From: Apostichopus japonicus
Taxonomy: Eukaryota; Echinodermata; Holothuroidea; Aspidochirotida; Stichopodidae
DNA length: 64,000 nt
Assembly: GCF_037975245.1 (NCBI RefSeq)
Contig: NC_092571.1
Coordinates: 2,462,501 to 2,526,500, forward strand
Direction of reading: 5' to 3'
Made by a program: the position numbers and the translations under genes. The notes below the pieces were generated by a model that worked only from the letters and a program-made list of their open reading frames with translations, was not told where the DNA came from and ran no database searches. Below, one piece after another: positions 25,209 through 40,200 of this stretch (position 1 is the stretch's first letter; the number at the start of each line of letters is the position of its first letter).

Positions 25209-28200
25209 GTAAAGTAAAGTTGTGTATAACTTACCAGGAGAATGGTAGTACATCGTGATAGGGATGATCTTCAGAGAAGAGCAGTCTGTGGTGAGGAAAG
25301 GGGAGGGGGAGTGGGAGAGAGAGTTGGGATGGGGAGGAGGCTAAGCTAATTCAGCAGCTCCTAATGGACATCGGCAAACAGCACCCCCAGGTTAAGTAAA
25401 GTTGTGTATAACTTACAGGATAAACACAAACTAGGGTCATATTTGGTATCCACTCTAGGAAGTGCCATTTGAGAGAGACCAATAGCAAGCTCCCCATTTA
25501 ATAGAATTCAGGAGAGAAATCTTGATTGCAGATACCAGTGTACCTGCTGGTAGGTACCAGTATGCTGCTTGTATCACCTATACACCTTTGCATTGGAACT
25601 AGGCCCAGGTCCAGTCATCCCCCCCCCTCTCCTCGCCCCTTCATCATGTGTCCATGTTGAAGTTTGGTCCATACCATTCAACCTGAACTGCATCTCGTTC
25701 CACCAACGTGGATAACATCGAGACACTTCCTTCATTAACTAAGCTTTCTTCCAGTGACCTCCATCAAAATCTTGATCAGATATTCTACTGTAACTAGATT
25801 ACAAGAAAGGTCACATATTGCCAAATTTCACAGAAAATCTGCATCATATCATGAACAATATGTGATGCATAGATCAATTTAGATAATCCGTACAAACAAA
25901 TCTTATTTATCTTTTGCCTGAACGATCATCGGCAAACCAAATTTAAGCTCCCAATGTGTTTGATGGAGAGTTTTGTGGGTAGGAGGTCAGACGGTGAAAT
26001 TTGGCAACTGAATGAAAACATTTCTCTTTAGTCTATTACCTCTGAAAATAAGCTTTTTTGTCGCAATTATGGTAAGATATCGATGCAAACGAAAGATGGA
26101 AAATACATATGTCAAGGCTGTCCAAAGTTTGAGGAAATCACACTCGTCATATCAATTACATAAAGCTGTGAAGACAAAGCTAACAATTATCTAAAGCAGC
26201 TTAGTAACACTGAAGGAAAGAATTGGTTATAAAATTGTGATTTCTACCTAAAAGTAATGCAGTTTTTCAAGAAAAGGACAGTGGTGAGAGGGGGCAGTGG
26301 GGGAAGGGGAGGGGTAGAATGAATGATTATTGACACGTGACCACATTTTTTTGATCGATTAACACAATTATTTTGTTTAGATTTCATAATAGCTTCTTGT
26401 TCCTGCAAAGGCTGCTGCCCTGTTTGTAACTACAGAACATACTCGCATTGATTGTCTGTTCATTTTCATGTGAGTAGCATAGCAGTGACAAATGAATTGA
26501 TATGATCATTGGAAGAGGGTATTGAAGAACAATGTTACATACTGCACACACTTTCCTCTTCCTCCCCATCTCACCCCTCTCCCCCCCCATCCCCTCCCAT
26601 CATCCTCTTTGTCTTTTACCAGTGCATTCAGTAGCATTATGAGTAAACAGCCCAGGTTCCAACCTCATCCATTTTCTTTGTATTTTTTTGTAGGCCCTGA
26701 TTTATCCACTGACAGTCTCTTCAAAGTCACACAGTGCAGCCCGTTACAATGCAGCAAACAAGGTCCTGGAGAACATGTGTGAACATAGCAACACCCTGGT
26801 ACAACAGGCGCTGATGGTAAGTGTAAAAGAAGCAGCACAGAATCAGTATCAAAGGTGCGCTTGCCTCCTCCCCTCCCTGGGGAACCAGGCCATCCTGGTC
26901 TTTGGTCACACCATAGTGATATAATTGTTATAGAGCAGAATTCCAGAATGTCCAGCAGAATTTCAATAAATTTTGCTGGGCCAAGTCATCTTTTTTGGAA
27001 AAACCTTGACTTTTCCTTTGAGTTGTACAACCAATGAAGTTTGTCATGTGACAAGGTTAAAAGTGTGTTACCTAGAGGTGTCCCTCCCTGTTCTAGCCAT
27101 CAATTTCTTTCGCTCTTCCAAGGTTAACTGTCCAACAGAAAGTACGACTGGCTGCTTTTTGCATTTGTTAGAGAGAGGTCAATTCTCGAGCCATCTCGAG
27201 GAAAGCTTTGAACATTTTTAGCAAGAAGGGTAAATCAGCTCACACCATCGGAGATATGAGCCCTATTGCTCTGTCGAGTGACCTGAGTTTTATAGGTGTG
27301 AGTTAATAGCAGGTTGAGGGGATGAAACTACCTGAGAGAAACTCTTCAAGTTAACCTGAATGACCAATTAAAGTTATGTTACGATCGGTGAAATGCCTGA
27401 GTTAATGCCTACTCTTGTTTCCCCATCCTCCCCTTCTCCCTAAAAATCCCGGTACCTAATCCCCACCTTTAAATTTCCTCTCCCCTTTCCCCTTTCCCTC
27501 CCACCATTCCCTTTCCCCTGTACTCATTGCAAAATAGTAACAACAACGAGATGGATCTCTTGAAAGTATTTTGAGAACACAGTCTTCACCCTTCGCCGTC
27601 CAAGTTTTTCTGAATTAAGGTTTTGTCGTTATAACCAAGACCTTGCCACAGTTCACAGACCTCGAGCTAGGATTTCCTCTTCTCCGGAGTGACTTCAAGG
27701 ACAAGGATGGCTTAGTACTTACGATGGAAGGTTGTAATAGGTCAATTGGTCACTTAATTACATAATTATGATAGAGTCATACCAACAACAGCCTGATTAA
27801 TCATTCAGTTTCATTCTCTATTCAAATATTCAGAGAGGAAAATAATAATTGCCCGGATTTTGATCTGAAGGCATTCTCTTTTCTCAACATGTTCACGTAC
27901 TCATTGTCTTGCATTGTTTTTCCAGATTAAAGTTTGACCCTTCAGTTGATTTGAGTAGCTAAGCACAAATCGAAAGTTTACATCGAAAACTGCCAGAAAC
28001 AACTGTGGTTGGCATGTTTTATGTTAATGATAGCAATAATATCATAATCATATAGACACCGTCGCCAGTTTAATGATACCATGCAATCACATACACATAT
28101 TCAAATATTCATATATAAAAATAATTGCCTGGATTTGGGGTTTTTTCGTTTGACCTCTCAATTGATCGAGTAGCAAAAAAGAATCAAAAGTTCACGTCAA

Positions 28201-31200
28201 AAAAGAAGGAAACATTTGTAGTCAGACAGGTTTTATGTTAATAATAACCATAATATATGATAATTATAATGGTTGTTGTTAATAAGGACACCACCATACA
28301 ACCACATATACACATGTGGGTAAGTTTGGACGGCTGTTTTTTTCCAGAATGAAGCTATATCTCTGACAGTCTACAACTCAACCTTACAAACTACTTTTTC
28401 AGTCTGACAGGGATAAATATCATTACTTAAAATGCTTTCACTGACATATCTAATAAGACGATAGCTCAGTGGATTTTGGAGAGTGACTAAAGATTAGGTC
28501 AAAAACCAACAATTTGAAAGGTTTGGTGACGAAGAAATCATAATACTAGAATTTGTCTTCTTTAAATTTGGTCTCTTCGAACTTGAGAAGATAAGATGAT
28601 CCGACTTTTATTAGTTTCTTCTACGAATCCAAGCTGTGCTCGATGAGCTGGTGGTCATGTTGGATCCGTTGAGGTCATATTGTATCACATATATATCACA
28701 AGGGATGCTCTCTGGTTAAATCCATCAGTTAGATTTGATGATTCTGGTTGCATAGAAGAGGTCAGAGGGTTTAGGGGTAAGTTGAGAGGGGGGGTGGGGG
28801 AAGTAAGATGAGTTCAGATAATGGTGTAAACAATGTGAACAGATTGGTATCTGAGAAAGGAGTGGTGTAACTGGGGTGCACCCTACAGATCAGATGACAG
28901 AGGTTAATTAAAAGCAAACAATTATATCCTACCCCCATAATTCTTGGTTTTTGATCGAGCGTAAAACAACATAAAGCCAGCGTCCATGCCCAATCGTCAC
29001 GGAGATAGAGCTTTCAAACTGAGCCAAGTTTACCTCTTACGTTTTTACTAAATAATCAATTAAATTGGAAAATAATGATTTAATCCTCGAATAGGTCAGT
29101 GAAGAACTGATTCGGGTGGCTATTCTCTGGCACGAGCTCTGGCACGAAGGGCTGGAGGATGCGTCCAGGCTCTACTTCGGAGAGAGGAACGTCAAAGGCA
29201 TGTTGGAGGTCCTGGAGCCGCTACACGCTATGATGGAGAGAGGGCCTCAGACAATGAAAGAAACCTCATTCCATCAGGTATGGTAGCTTGTACAGTGGGA
29301 CAGCTATAGTTGTATGCTGTATATTGTTTACTTTATTCAATCCAGCTGGGATATGGAAAGCTTTAATTTCAATAATTCCAGGGCCTTGAATCCTGCAGTG
29401 GGCTAGTAAACCCAATATTTGGGAGTTTTGTTTAACCTTTCATTGAAATGAATAATATTATAAAAAGAAAAGATTAATGTGTTTAAGCAAATCAGGAAAT
29501 TAGAAAGTGACATCACAAACACAGTTTGTCAGACAAATCCATGTTATCTCAAATTTCATGGATTTTATTTCTGGTGTAAATATTTTATTCGACAGGCCTA
29601 CGGCAGAGATTTATTGGAAGCTCACGATTGGTGCGAGCAATACAAACGGACCAGAAACGTGAAAGATCTCACACAGGCCTGGGACCTCTACTATCATGCG
29701 TTTAGAAGGATCACCAAGCAATTACCGCAGGTAACGTAAAACATGTCGGCAACATTTCATATTTCATTTGTTGCATTCCTTTTATAAAACACAAAGCTAC
29801 ACTTGCTGTTTTTAATCATTTGTACTTTCTTTTTCATTTTTGTTTGGAAACAAGTTAAACAATAACAGCATACTGATTGAGGAATTAGAACATTTGAAAT
29901 GTTTAATATGACAGGCAAAGAAATGTAGATCAACATATATTAATATTCCTGTATGTTCACTACTTATAGTTATTGAAACATCCTTCTTTTATAATAATTT
30001 CTGTTTAAAAGATTGTTGAGTTTTGTAGGACTTCCAGTTCTCATGTGACATTTTGAAAAACTAAAACATGCCATAATGGCGAAAAGGATTAAACATTAAC
30101 AGAGCATTTCTTTGAACAAGAATAACAAACTTAAGAAACCATTTTTGCCCTACACAGCTTACACAATTAGAACTTCAATTGGTCTCGCCGAAACTGCTCA
30201 TGTGTCGAGATTTAGAATTGGCCGTTCCAGGGACGTACGATCCGAACCGACCAATCGTGCGCATCCAAAAAGTGCAATCGACTCTCCAAGTCATTACATC
30301 TAAACAAAGACCAAGGAAGCTCAGTATATTTGGTAAGTGTTTCAAATTTTCCTGTTTTTGAATTGAGGAAGGTTTTTGAAGAAACAAGAAAGTATTATAA
30401 TGAAGGATGCAATCAGAGGCTTCCTAACTGCTTCCTTTAGTTACTGAAGACAAAATTATACCATCTAAATGGCTAGTAACAAGCAAGATAACGTCACAAA
30501 ACAGATTCTGATGTTAAAAACGTATTGGAATATTTGGGATGAGGTTCTGTAATAGACACAGAACTAGTCGTGAATACTTGTTTTGTTTGTTTCGTTCAAT
30601 ATATATCACAAGATCGTAAGTCAGGATTAGGCCCAAGCTGCTGCATACCTGATGTTTAGTCTGAGAGGAAGTATTGTTCGAATTCAACAGTCACCCGAAT
30701 CTCCCCCCCATTTTAGCCATGTAAGTAACACCTGATAGTTTCACCCTCATCGCCTTCATTTGTACCTCGCTCTTGTTTATTACTCTACAGATTTTGATTC
30801 CTAAGGAAAGATTAAGGTGCCCGTCAATCTGATCTTCATTTGAAAACTATTGTAGCAATCTTTAGCAAAATGAATTATTATTGTTCAGGAGCTTATCAAT
30901 TTGCAACCGAAATTACAGATTCCTTCAATGTAAGTGAGGAATTGATGACAAAATGATTTTTGCTCAAATGTCATCAATTTAACAATTGACAGCAAAGTGA
31001 TAAATTGATCACTTCATATATTTTTACCAATTAAACTATATGCCCAGAAAGTCATTGTCATTTCAGCAATTCGTGGCAAAATGTTTAACTTGATCACATA
31101 ACAGGTCTCGTCAATTCAACGCTTTCTAACAGAATGATTAATTATGCTCTCATCAGAATATAATCGATTCAGTATCTTGTAGCAAATTTTATGGATTGCA

Positions 31201-34200
31201 GCAAAATTATAAAAATAAATATATTCACATTTTGAAGGCACCTTAAGATTTCAATAGATTCCTGCTTTTTCCCTTTCTGATGTAAGATCAAACGGCGTTT
31301 ACTTTCCGGCAGTATTTTGAGTTGGGCTGTAGTTTTGCTTTCTTCTTACTGAGTGGTGGGCCTGATGTTTCAATCCTAGCTGGATTTTCAGACACTAAAT
31401 GAAACCAAAACAAACTAAAAACACATTATCAGAGACACAGATGGATGGACAGTTTAATTGGACAAATGAACAATGAATAGAACAAAGCATCAATTGTCAA
31501 ATTGTCCAATTGAACTGTCTGTCCATCTTTGTCTCTGATAATGTGTTCTTAATTTGTATTGGGTTCATTTAGCCTCTGAAGAAGATCCTGCTAGGATCAA
31601 AACGTCAGGCCCTCTAACTTTTTACATAGTTGTACCTACAACAAGCTGGTTGCAGTAGTTAATCAGTTGCTGTAAACCATATTTTCTCGCTTTGACTTTA
31701 AAGAGGTGGTCATATTTACCCGAGTATCACACTTGCTCATTTATTCTAACCGAGGGGACCCCACATGTTAAAATCAACTGTGACCGCCAGTAACCGCCAG
31801 TAACCGGAGAGTTATTAACCTGTTACCTAATTTCCAAGTATTTTGGTGTTCCACATATTTAATGTAATGTGGTATTGTTTCCTCTGCAAACCATTGAACG
31901 TCTTGCCCAATTTGATAACATCCTTGAGTGTGTTTGTTGGACACAAGTGTAACGTATTATGATTTGTCAGGTATCTCACGTTTCCTGTAAAGGTAAAGAG
32001 TGTGGTACCGCAAGATTGTCGGAAACATGACACCAATCGCAGCCCTTAAAGGTCTTCCGTAATTGTCTCAGAATTTCAAAATATATGCCAAAAACTGCTA
32101 CAAAATTATCAATAAGAACAATTCCTAGATGGTTTTTTTTCACCCTCCAATGTATTCCCTGAGATATGGTTGTGTTTAAAATCTCAGGTAGTGTTATGTT
32201 TTAATGAGGCAAAATTGCATTGACAGTGCTAATGATGAGATGCTTGTTAAAGTATGGAATAAATGAGTGAATATTATTTCAACAATAGTTAATATCCTTT
32301 CTTGTCTGTTTAAATTGTAATATAGGAACGTAATTCTAGTATACTCATTTACATGATAACAGCAATATATATCTTCACACTGTGTGTTCATATCAACCTG
32401 CCCTTATTTCATATAAGTGTTGCCCCACCCCATGTGAACCTTATATTCATATATCAAAATGCTACCACTCACGTTGTGTTCACGTAACTTTGCTGCCTAC
32501 CCAAGCAGCTGGGTCTCATACAAAAATTTCACTGCCATTTTTAGTGAATTTACATAAATAACCAGCATAAAATTATGACCTTTGACCTTGCACAGGAAGC
32601 GACAACCAGGAGTACATGTACCTCTTGAAGGGTCATGAGGACCTCCGACAGGACGAACGGGTGATGCAACTGTTTGGGTTGGTTAACATGTTGCTGGCCA
32701 ACAGCCCAGATACCTTAAAAAGACATCTCAGGTACTTAAAAACAAACTGTTTTGCAATTTGTGTTTGGTAAAGTATGAATACTTTCCCACTGCTAAAATT
32801 CCAAACTAATGCAGTTCACTAATGCTTTATACACCGAATCGGTTTCGCGGTCAAATATTCTCTCGGGTTTAGTAGTGTATCAATATGTCTTCGTCTGTGC
32901 AAGTGAGGAATATATCTATGCTGATATCTCAGGTCAGTAGAAAAGTAACATACACAATCGCTTCATTGTAAGATCATTGTACAATCATTTAGTACTTTCT
33001 GTTCCATTTGAGTGTTATACTAGTTAAAGTTTGTACTGTACAATCATGTGGTTGATTTAAATTTTAAATAACAAAAGACAAGTCATAACTATGAGGGTTG
33101 GGGGGGAGTGGATGGGTTTCTTGGGGTGCTTCTCTTTAATAATATTTATCCTCTCCCACCTGTTTCGTAACATTTATAACTTCTTTTTTTTTATAACTTT
33201 TACTGTGTTGTAACCTTTGCACCCTCAGCATCCAGCGCTATGCGATCATTCCATTGTCTACTAACTCTGGCCTCATAGGCTGGGTCCGGTACTGCGACAC
33301 CCTACACACCCTCATCCGAGACTACAGGGACAAGAAGAAGATACTTCTCAACATTGAGCACAGGATTATGTTAAGGGTAAGTTGGAAGGATTGTTTCCCA
33401 TTGATTTTTCACTACTCTTTGATAACAAATTCCAATAAACATACAGCTCATTAAGCTTGATAAAGCAAACTGCATTTCAATTAAAAAAAAATTTAAAAAA
33501 TCTCCATGGTATACCCATTTGCCAAACTCAAGATAAAACTTATGCACACATAATACTGAATTCATCAGTCTAGCCTCCTTCAAACTCACTAAGTGCCATT
33601 AAAGACTTGCTATCACAATGCACCACACTTTTTAATTCAAACTCAATATACAGCTTTATCCATCACAGGAAATCTGTCTGAAATATTAATAAGCTCACAT
33701 TCCGTAAGTCATCAACCAGTTGGCATATTTTTGCATGGATGTAATTAAGGACGTATTGAATACAGCCATTATATACATTTCCAATCAGTGTTAATTAATG
33801 TAATGGATTAGCTCATTTATTTCTTCACACGGAAAGATCTATCTGAATTAGGATTTTCAATTATGAATAATCCTATAACAGGAATTTATAATCCGGTTGC
33901 CTTCGGATGTCAAACTCGTTGAAGTGTGACATCTCTGATTGCTTCCTCTTGCAAGTTCCTGACCTCCGTTAATATTTATCAGATTTACAGGGTTTGTTTT
34001 TTTCAGTATGCCAATCATATCCAATGTTATAACCGTACAAAACTCTGGTCTCGTGAGCTTACTAAGCCATGCTATAAATGTCTGCAATTATCTCCCTACC
34101 AGTACACAGTGTCTTCCATCTAGCTCAAATTTTAAGAAAACCATGGTTAAGCACAACATAGGGATTCTAAATTCACTATTTTTTGGGTAAGATAGGTATG

Positions 34201-37200
34201 CGGTTTATCATTAAGTTATCGCGACAAGTTTAAGTTGTTGTGGTTGTTAACTGTCTTATAGCACTTATCTTCATTCATTTTCTTTGGAAGTGTTCCTTCT
34301 CAGGGATATGGCAATAGATGAGCATTTTGTGAACAAACCGTCATTCCCTTGATGTGAACAGCAGTTAACATAGTATGTTACCTGACTGAACAGCATTTAT
34401 GCCCCGTCATTCCCTTGATGTGATCAGCAGTTAACATATGGATGTAACCTAACTGGACAGCATTATGCCCCATCATTCCATTGATGTGAACAGCAGTTAA
34501 CATAGGATGTTACCTTAACTGCACAGCATTTATGCCCTATCATTCCTTTGATCTGATACACTGTAATGGTACAGGATTTGATAATATCAACTATGACAGC
34601 CCATATCAAGTTACCTTGATAAAAAGAAGAATGAGATTATGGTGGTTTCAAACAAAACATTGTTGGGTGTTACTATTTATACCCCATCATTTCCCTCCCT
34701 CCAACAGAACCATGATATCATTTAATGCCACAATAAAATTTCATTTCTTTGTTTTCTTTTTCGCAAATGATTGAGCTACTAAATACCCCCTTAAGGTCCC
34801 CTCACCCCCCAGCTCCTCTCCCCCCTCAAAGAGTAAACATTTCTGGGCCAACATAACCCGTTTTTCCTCAAGATTCTCCATTTTAGATTCGTCATAAAAA
34901 TCATTTTATTATAATTTTGCATCTTTTTTTCCGATGCAGATGGCTCAAGATTACGATCATCTAACCCTGATGCAGAAAGTTGAAGTGTTTGAACATGCCC
35001 TGGAGCATACACAGGGAGATGACTTAGCCAAACTACTGTGGTTGAAGAGTCCCAGCTCAGAGGTTTGTCAAATCACTGTTCATATCTTTCGTACCAAAAA
35101 AACAAAATGTCTTGCGTAGAATCGGCACAGCTCCCTCCCCCTATAATGCATCCTGCCAGACGATGTTTACACAAAGATTTATACTGTATGTGCCTGAAAT
35201 TATGAGCTTTTCATAATAATAATAATAATGTTTTATTATTTATTGATTGATTGATGGATGGATGGATTTATTAATTCTTCCTTAGGTGTGGTTTGAAAGA
35301 AGAACTAACTACACTCGTTCCTTAGCGGTAATGTCGATGGTCGGGTACATCCTTGGTCTTGGCGATAGGTAAGATTAATTGTTTCGAAACAATCTCTGAA
35401 AAAGCCGTAAAATTTTACTCTCTTTATCTTTTATGCACAATATTATGTATAATGAATTCCAACATGTATAATGAATTCCAATACTTGGATCAGCTTATCC
35501 CTCTACACAAAACCCTGCCATAAAATTGTTATTTAAAACAAAAACAGAGAGAGGGAAAATAAATTACTGCCGGAAAAAAAATGTAAGAACCCCCCCTAAG
35601 TGATCAGGATGATAATATTAGGCGTCCAAAGTCATAGGAAGTTATCAAGTTTGGTTATGAAGCCTGTCACATTAATTGACTTTATAGACAGGGTAAGTGG
35701 CAGAATAGAAAGCCACTCATATGCACTAGATACGGTTATTGTTTTCGCTAAATGCCATTAGCATGGATGATGACTTTGTCTTTATCCTTCTAAAATTGGC
35801 CAAGAAAAGCTAACCTTTGCTCCATTTCCACCTTTCTTTAGACCTCCCCCCTCCTTCCTTCCCCCATCCCCACTCAGCTATATACCATGTCTTTAACTTC
35901 AAACCATCTTGTTATTTTCTCAATATATTTGGGACAAATTTTTGGAATACATACCTACCTATACTTCAAGAAGTTAGAAGTTACCCAAAAAGGACATGTG
36001 TCGATGTTTCATGGCGAGCTATCAATATAGCTCAAGTCGGGCAACTCATTGCACATTGCTGTTACAGTCGCGGTTGAAAGCATTGCACATGTTTCTCTTG
36101 AACCTCATACAAATTACAAAAGCAAGCAACCAAAGATTGATAAAAAAAGAATGTACATTAAGACAGCTATCTATTAGTTTGAAAATATTTCCATAATTCC
36201 AGACAAGTTTGAGAGCAGGGAAGGGAAACCAGAGCCTTCATATCCAGGGTTGTAATTTCCTGGGATTCCATTTTTTGTCGGTTAACAAATTCTGGGTCCT
36301 TTAAGGTCTGCTTTACTTCACTGATCAACCTAACAGTGGCTGGAGTACTTGTCTTGTAACTGGTCATGTTTGCAGAAAGGATTTGTATTTGATAAATTGT
36401 ATAAGCCGGGCTTCTTTAATTTATGAGTAATAGATGAAAGGGAAGCCACTCCCACAATAACACTGAGGACAGCATCCTGTGTTTAAGTGTGCCCTTGGTA
36501 CTATTCATTTCCCATTAAACCCAAGAATGCTCAAGTTTGACAATAATTTCGCAGTTTGCTCTGTCTGTGCGACAATCCTGATGGTGCCATGCTGAACTAC
36601 TCGAGGCAAGATAAGGCATCACACTCTGTTTAGTAAGATGATGTTATGCAGACACTGCAAAGATTCTAATGTGGAAAGATGAAACATTCAATTAGATTTT
36701 GGGGTTGCAAATTTGTGAGACACAAAAAGTTTGGTTAAGGGTGCAATTTTCATTATATATGTTATAATATGGTGTCACACTACATGACCATAAGGAGAAA
36801 GATTAGGCACCAAAACTCACATTGTGTTACTGAACACTAAAATCATACCAGGCATGATGAAGTTATGAACAGAAACAGCAAAGATTGAAATATGAAAAGA
36901 TAGAAAATATTCTATTAAATTTGTGGGACATAAAACATTCAACATTGGACTTAAGGCATCGACAACTTGCCGAAAGGGAAAGTCCACCTGGTCGTGACCT
37001 CACATCTCTCAGGTTTAACTCAAAGGGGTATCCCGAGCATGTGCCTATTCTTAGGTCAGAATGGTGGGAAGTTTGAACGAAATTGATTTAAAAATGCAAG
37101 TTTCTGTTAGTTTGCAGTGTAACACTTGCAATGAATACAAAACTCATTGCACATTGCTCTATGAAGGCATGAGCTGAATACCTTGTTCTTAAGTTAAGAT

Positions 37201-40200
37201 AAGGTATGTTTGTGGTTTGTTTGGAAAGTAGCTTTTTAGTCTTGCCAGGTATTTGGTTCATCACTTAAGAGAAGGGGAAGGGTTGGGTTTGTAATGTCAT
37301 TGAAACAATTTGTTTTTATTCAGATCCTTAAATCATTTTTAAAATGTCAATGAATGTTTTAACTGCCTATGAAATGTGAAACATTTTGAAACCGTTTCCT
37401 TCTCATGCAATGTACTCCTAGTTCAACGATTCAAATTTCTTGTTTTTAAGAATATTATTCATGCTGTGTATATTAGTGAACTTTACATAACAAAAGAGGA
37501 ACAGAAGTCATTAGTTTTCAACACCATGGTCCTAAAGTTATCATGCAGGATTCAATTGAAACGTACCGATTCATTGAAAGATAAAATCCAGCAATCTACG
37601 TAACTTTTGGCGAACAAAACACGGTAATCAGGGGATGTGGTTTTCCCCCCCACTGATGGAAGAAACATACATCAACTCTTTGACACCTAATTTGATTCTG
37701 GCATTGGAATAAACCATGTAAAGGGGGGGGGGGGATGAGAGGTCAAATCTCAAAGTCACTCCGTGGTTGTGGTTCTATGTTCTAACATTCATTTTTCGTA
37801 ATAGCTATTAATCCGAGGTCATCCTTTGTTCACAGGCTTCTATATTTCATGTCATTTGAAATATTGTAACAAAAAATTGGCAGTGTACCAACGTAGAATC
37901 ACAACACGTTTGTCCTGTTTGTCCTGCATCGGGTAACCTGTAGTGTCTTCCTGGAGATTAAATGGAACAATTGTTAATGTCAATAAGGTGCCTTTAAAAG
38001 GTTTACTTCATTACTTTACATTGGATCTTGTAAGGTTCCTATGCCAAGTCGTTTTGTTTGGCTTTTCTGGGATTTGACTTTAGAGAGGAAGAAAATGGGG
38101 TTATCAAATTAACTTTCTGCAGGAAAAGCTTACAGTACTTAGGTTTGTATGCAAAAATTTCACTGTATTTGCATTACGGTACACAGATGATATTGGAGTG
38201 GAGGAAAATGTAGGACCAAAGATAATGGTAGCAGTTGATTTTATATCACAGTGACACTGAGCAGACTACATTATTCTGTTCGTCCGTACAAATTATTGCT
38301 GCACGCTTAATCTCAAGAGGTTTATGGTTTGCTAAAGGGTTAGAACAGGCTGTGAAATGTGACAGATATTTCCATTGCAAATTTGAATGTAAATTCAGCT
38401 GGATGTGTGACTAGGGGTTTACAAACACCTATCAAACACACAACTCATCAAACACCAGTGTTACTGTTATAGAGGCAACCAAAGTTATTAGCTGTTTGTC
38501 TTGCAGAAGGAAAACAATATTGCCCAAGAAATGTGTTGGGTATATTAATTGTGTCTTTAATATATAGGTAGGCTGTTGTTGGTTTAGTTTGCTTGTAGTT
38601 AAGTGCAAGTGTTCCAAGGCAAGATTACAGCTTGAAACCTGTAGAGGAAAGAATCATTTGGCTGCTGTGGAAAGAAAACAATTTATTCAACATCTGTATG
38701 CATTATCTCCTTCAAAGCACATTGTTACAATCGTAACGTTTTCTAATTTTGCAAGGAACCGAAGGTCAAAGGTTCTGTGCAGAGGTCACGCTACAACCCT
38801 TAGTGTTAAACTTAACAACATGTTTGTTTCATCAAATTTATGAGACTTTTTCACCAAGGTTGCTCCACACCCTGTGTAGAGTATAGGTTTAACTACCCAC
38901 CTTTTTGGACTAGCAAGGTCAAAGGTTAATGTGTTTATTTGAATGATAAGAATCAGGTCCCTTATTGGTTTGAGAATGGGATCATTGGCGCTCTGGTTTA
39001 ATTCATCCATTTAATTCGGGGTTCGAGGTTACATTGGACTATGATGCTGTACGAACTATGTTAAGTCTGTATTAACAAACCGCTGTATGTATTAACAAAC
39101 CGCTGTATGTATTAACAAACCACTGTATTAACAAACCACTGTGTCCTAAATTTATACATATTTCATTGGGAAAGAAAAACCTCTGATAAGACAATCTAGA
39201 AAAACAAACATGCAGCCTAATTTCAACAACAGATTATTCTGTGCTGGGCAGCTCGTTCCCTCTGGAAATAGTTTGTTTAGCTGGTGATCTGATCAGTTGG
39301 TGGGTATAGAGGAAGCTAGCCTCGATAATTGTTGTTTTTATTACACAAGGTAGAGTTAAAAACAGGAGGAGTTAATGAATTAACAGTCTATCATGTTATT
39401 TACTTAAGAACTACGAAATCTACCATTTTGGTTGGAATATTTGGAAAAATATGCAGAATTTTTGGATGGATGTTGTGTTTGCTAATATTGAGTGACACGA
39501 CAGACAGGATGAGGGCTTTGTAAAAGTATAAAAGAATTTAGTCAAATAAAGGAAGGGGGGGGGAGGAAAAAATGGTGAGGGCGATATTCTTGTTTGTGGT
39601 AACTTCTTTTGTGAAAATACAGTAGAACACTTGAAAGGGAGAGAAAATTTCGGCATAAGTAAAAAAGATAATTTTCTGTTTTCGTTGACTTTAATGGAAA
39701 GAGAACAAAGGAAATTGTTAGACTATTTTTAGTTTGAACATGATAAAATAAAAGTTGAACTGGTGACTTGGTGAGTGAACTATACCAGTGTCATGGAAAG
39801 GTTATTACTGGAATCGGTGCATGGATGTTTAGTGTATACAATATCTTTGCAAGAGGGATGTCTGACCGTTTTTTGTTTGCTTTTTGCTGCCAATTAGGTA
39901 ATTTATCTTCTCTTGTATGGTGGGTGGAGTAAGGTCATAGGGATGGGGTGGGGGGGGTGGTGGGTGGAGTAAGGTCATAGGGATGGGGTGGGGGGTGGTG
40001 GGTGGAGTAAGGTCATAGGGATGGGGTGGGGGGTGGTGGGTGGAGTAAGGTCATAGGGATGGGGTGGGGGGGTGGGTAGTAGAAGGGTGTCAAATTTGAA
40101 TCATTTGAACATGGATATATATCCAGAGAAGCACTGAGGCAGGGATAGGACAAGCTAATAAATCTACTGTGTAAGCTGTTAAGAATATTTGATACCTTAT

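Noticed and set aside
28451-28520. GATAGCTCAGTGGAT, a tRNA A-box-like word
   Set aside because: No B box at the expected distance and no foldable arms.
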